Assembly: GCA_954871525.1 (NCBI GenBank)
Contig: OX940868.1
Coordinates: 13,580,556 to 13,644,555, forward strand
DNA length: 64,000 bases
Origin: Parietaria judaica
Taxonomy: Eukaryota; Streptophyta; Magnoliopsida; Rosales; Urticaceae
Direction: 5' to 3'
Below the pieces are notes generated by a model. The model saw only the letters and a program-made list of their open reading frames with translations. It did no database searches and was not told the DNA's origin. Shown here one piece after another: positions 61,599 through 64,000 of the stretch. The position numbers and the translations under genes are program-made. Positions within the stretch are counted from its first letter, which is position 1, and the number at the start of each line of letters is the position of its first letter.

Positions 61599-63431
61599 TA
61601 AATGCCTCAAAAATTTCCTACCAATTTCATTTTTTTTCTTTCTTTCTTAATTATGTGAGTAAGGGGTTTGACGTAGTTTTTCTATGCTTATTTTAATTTG
61701 ACTTTTTTTGTATTATGATTTGGTTCCAATAATTATCTGAGATTTCTTGATTTAACTAATTTTTTTGAAACCTCGGAATCGGGAATATCAATCCCATTAT
61801 AAGAGTTAGTATCACTGATTTACTGTACATATACACTAAAAATGCGGGGTACTTGACATGTTTGTATCACCCAAACCAATTCTAGTTTCACCGATCTAAT
61901 CTTTTTATAATCTTACACGTATGACATCCACGATTTTTTTTTTTTTTTTTAAAGAAAGTTCGAGACTTCGAGGAATGTTTATGACTATGGTTTACTAGTA
62001 AAAGGAAATTCGTGGTAGAGGGCGTCGACGATAAGTTGAGACATGAAAGTCGAGTGCATTATTTATGTAGGAACATAATCCCAACCGGAATGATAGAGAG
62101 ATTCTGATCCTTATAACAAGTACCAACAAATAAAAGTAGTTTTGAAAACAGAGGTAGGCTGCAAGAAAGCTGCAAACAACAGGTATTCGATTTAAAACCG
62201 GCGTACTTAGTTGCCATTTTATCAAATAACACATATAAATCACAGCTAACCCGTAAGTTGCATATAAAAACCGTAAAAGTTGCATAAAATCTCATGAAAA
62301 CTGCATTAAGACCCTTAAAACCACATAAAACTTATCAAACCTAAGACTATAATTTTTTATTTATTTATTAAATACATTTACAAAAATAATATCTTTAAAT
62401 ATTATTATTTTACGTAAATTTTACCGATATAGTCATTTGTTTGTGGTTCACTCATCGATATCGGTTTTTAAGATTTTATAAATACATCATCGATATAATT
62501 ACGTACCAACTGATATACTCGTAAATTAAATTAGATGTGGGGTAGTTATGGACTTCTAAACACCCGATGTAAAGGTCTAAAGTTATTTTCAATTAAGACA
62601 TTTTAGAGGTTTTAGGATATTTAGTGAATATATTATCTTCCCAAGTACTCAAACTATGGATTAGTTTTGAAAGAATGTTCAAAAAGAAGAAAACACTAAA
62701 AAGGAAAAAAGCAAGATAATATGAGAAGACTGAAGTGTTTGGAGGGATTAGGAGAGTGAGATGTGGTGTGCAGAGAGGCCAGGTGGGCTACATTTATGTG
62801 AGCCACACAGTTGAGGCCACAAACCTCCAAACCAAACAGTCAAGGCAGACAAGAACCAACCTGTTTCTCCAAAATCAAAAATAAAACTCACTCAATAAAT
62901 TCATGTTTAATCATGATGAATGAAACATTTAATTTATCAATTCAATTAAATCCTTTTATGTAGCACATAGATTTGGATTTTTCCTGCAATGATTATTGGC
63001 TGCCCTCTTCTGATAAAGTGCTCATCACCATTATTGAAAGTTTTATTCAATTATGTTCCCTTTATTCATTTTCTTGTAAAGTGAATGACATTTTAAATAA
63101 ATAAAAAACTTGTTGAGTTTTTTTTTTTTTTCTCCTTCAGAATCAGAATTCATGTCACTTCAGAATCAGAATCAGAGCTTTTGCTGATGAGATTATGCTT
63201 TTTCTCTGTTGGACATTGTTTGGCTCCTCATGCAAAGGTGACTTTCTCAACTACGTCTCTGTTCCACTATCTCCATTTTTCAATGGGATAATTATTAGGA
63301 TTGTTCGCTGACATAAGTTATAATTTTTTTTAAAAAAATAAAGATAAGTTCTAATAATTTTAATCATATAAGTATTAATATTTTGATATTCTATACGAAA
63401 TATGTTTTTTTTTCTTGTTTTATATATAATA
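61599..63431. other. Intergenic DNA
   Basis: No supported gene. The minus-strand frames at 61995-62295 have no domain. The part 62740-62860 is purine-rich and less AT-rich and might be a promoter flank of a gene outside the window, but nothing confirms that. Confidence 0.45.
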
Positions 63432-64000
63432 GGGTAATTAGCGGCATAAGTGGCCAAAGTTTTCGAATTTCCTTAGGCATGATGCCAATGCTTAAAAACG
63501 ACGGCAAAAATCCTCAATGTGCACTAATCACTCTAATCACAAAATTCCATCCAACTAATTGGATGGATGTTAGTCAACTGATGATGTGGCAATGTTGACC
63601 GCCACGCGGACAACCACATGGCATGCCACGTCATTTTTAATTTTTTTATTTGTTTCCACATCCTTTTTTTTTTTGCAATTCTTTTACCTGGCCCACTTTT
63701 TTTCTCGCTTTCTCTCACGTTGCCACTGTCCATTCTCTATTTCCCACAGTATGACATGTGTCATCCAAATAACTAGCATTTTTTTTTTTTTTTGCATTTA
63801 TAAGGTTGAAACCCAAAGCCCAAAGAAACAAAACACTAAACCACCGAAGTTATTTGGTGACAAATTGTAATGATATAACAATTTAAATAGCAAACATATT
63901 AAGAGATTATCAAGATAAGTATAATTAACTAAACCAATAGAAAATAATCTTGTATAATTAGCATAACAAGTAATCCACATTATCTAAAGTTTGGTTTATA
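63432..64000. mobile_element. Left end of a MULE-type element, right end not in window
   Basis: GGGTAATTAGCGGCATAAGT begins a TIR like those at 53078 and 22243. It is followed by a block similar to the family 3 TIR (AATTCCATCCAACTAATTGG) and by CCGCCACGCGGACAACCACA/GGCATGCCACGT near 63600-63630. No inverse terminus occurs before 64000, so the element is cut by the window or truncated. Confidence 0.55.

Noticed and set aside
1..64000. tRNA, rRNA, CRISPR array, phage or bacterial operon
   Set aside because: No cloverleaf-consistent tRNA, rDNA or regularly spaced repeat array was seen. Isolated B-box-like strings (near 3040, 33355 and 60700) lack matching A boxes.

Overview
The window looks like nuclear DNA of a eudicot plant. 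It is AT-rich, it has two intron-containing genes of land-plant families, and it carries a fragment of plastid DNA. The rest is mostly transposable-element (TE) sequence. I cannot name the species. There are no bacterial operons, CRISPR arrays or phage genes.

Two host genes are clear, both on the minus strand with GT-AG introns whose phases all agree. One (CDS 16478-19374, 6 coding exons, 278 aa) is a TOM2A-type four-pass tetraspanin-like membrane protein ending in a CaaX box. The other (CDS 40548-46495, 11 coding exons, 530 aa) is an APRR2-type transcription factor: a degenerate receiver domain, a GARP DNA-binding domain and a conserved C-terminal module. The two show no functional link.

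Layout. 1-1843: an hAT-like repeat split by a 1.4 kb solo LTR. 6723-12093: a young, full-length Ty1/copia element on the minus strand (539-bp LTRs with two differences, 5-bp target-site duplication, PBS, PPT, one uninterrupted gag-pol frame). 12094-16477: AT-rich sequence with LTR-like debris. 16478-19960: the TOM2A-like gene. 21076-21471: a three-copy 132-bp tandem repeat. 22243-27442: a dense cluster of nested and adjacent MULE- and hAT-type non-autonomous elements. 29215-29555: plastid rpl33 fragment. 29950-39500: more MITEs and a decayed 3.8 kb hAT element with transposase remains. 40548-47200: the APRR2-like gene with MITEs in its introns. 47200-64000: gene-poor DNA with hAT and MULE MITEs, LTR remnants and tandem duplications.

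Many non-autonomous elements can be bounded by target-site duplications (TSDs) read directly from the sequence: 8 bp for hAT-like and 9 bp for MULE-like. No previously undescribed multi-gene system was found. The most notable signals are a copia integrase lacking its first catalytic Asp, a hairpin that exposes the copia PPT, a reading frame running into the copia 3' LTR, long fold-back MULEs carrying G-box palindromes, a G-quadruplex-rich hAT MITE, a MULE that may have captured a gene 5' end, and an inverted micro-segment at the rpl33 breakpoint.
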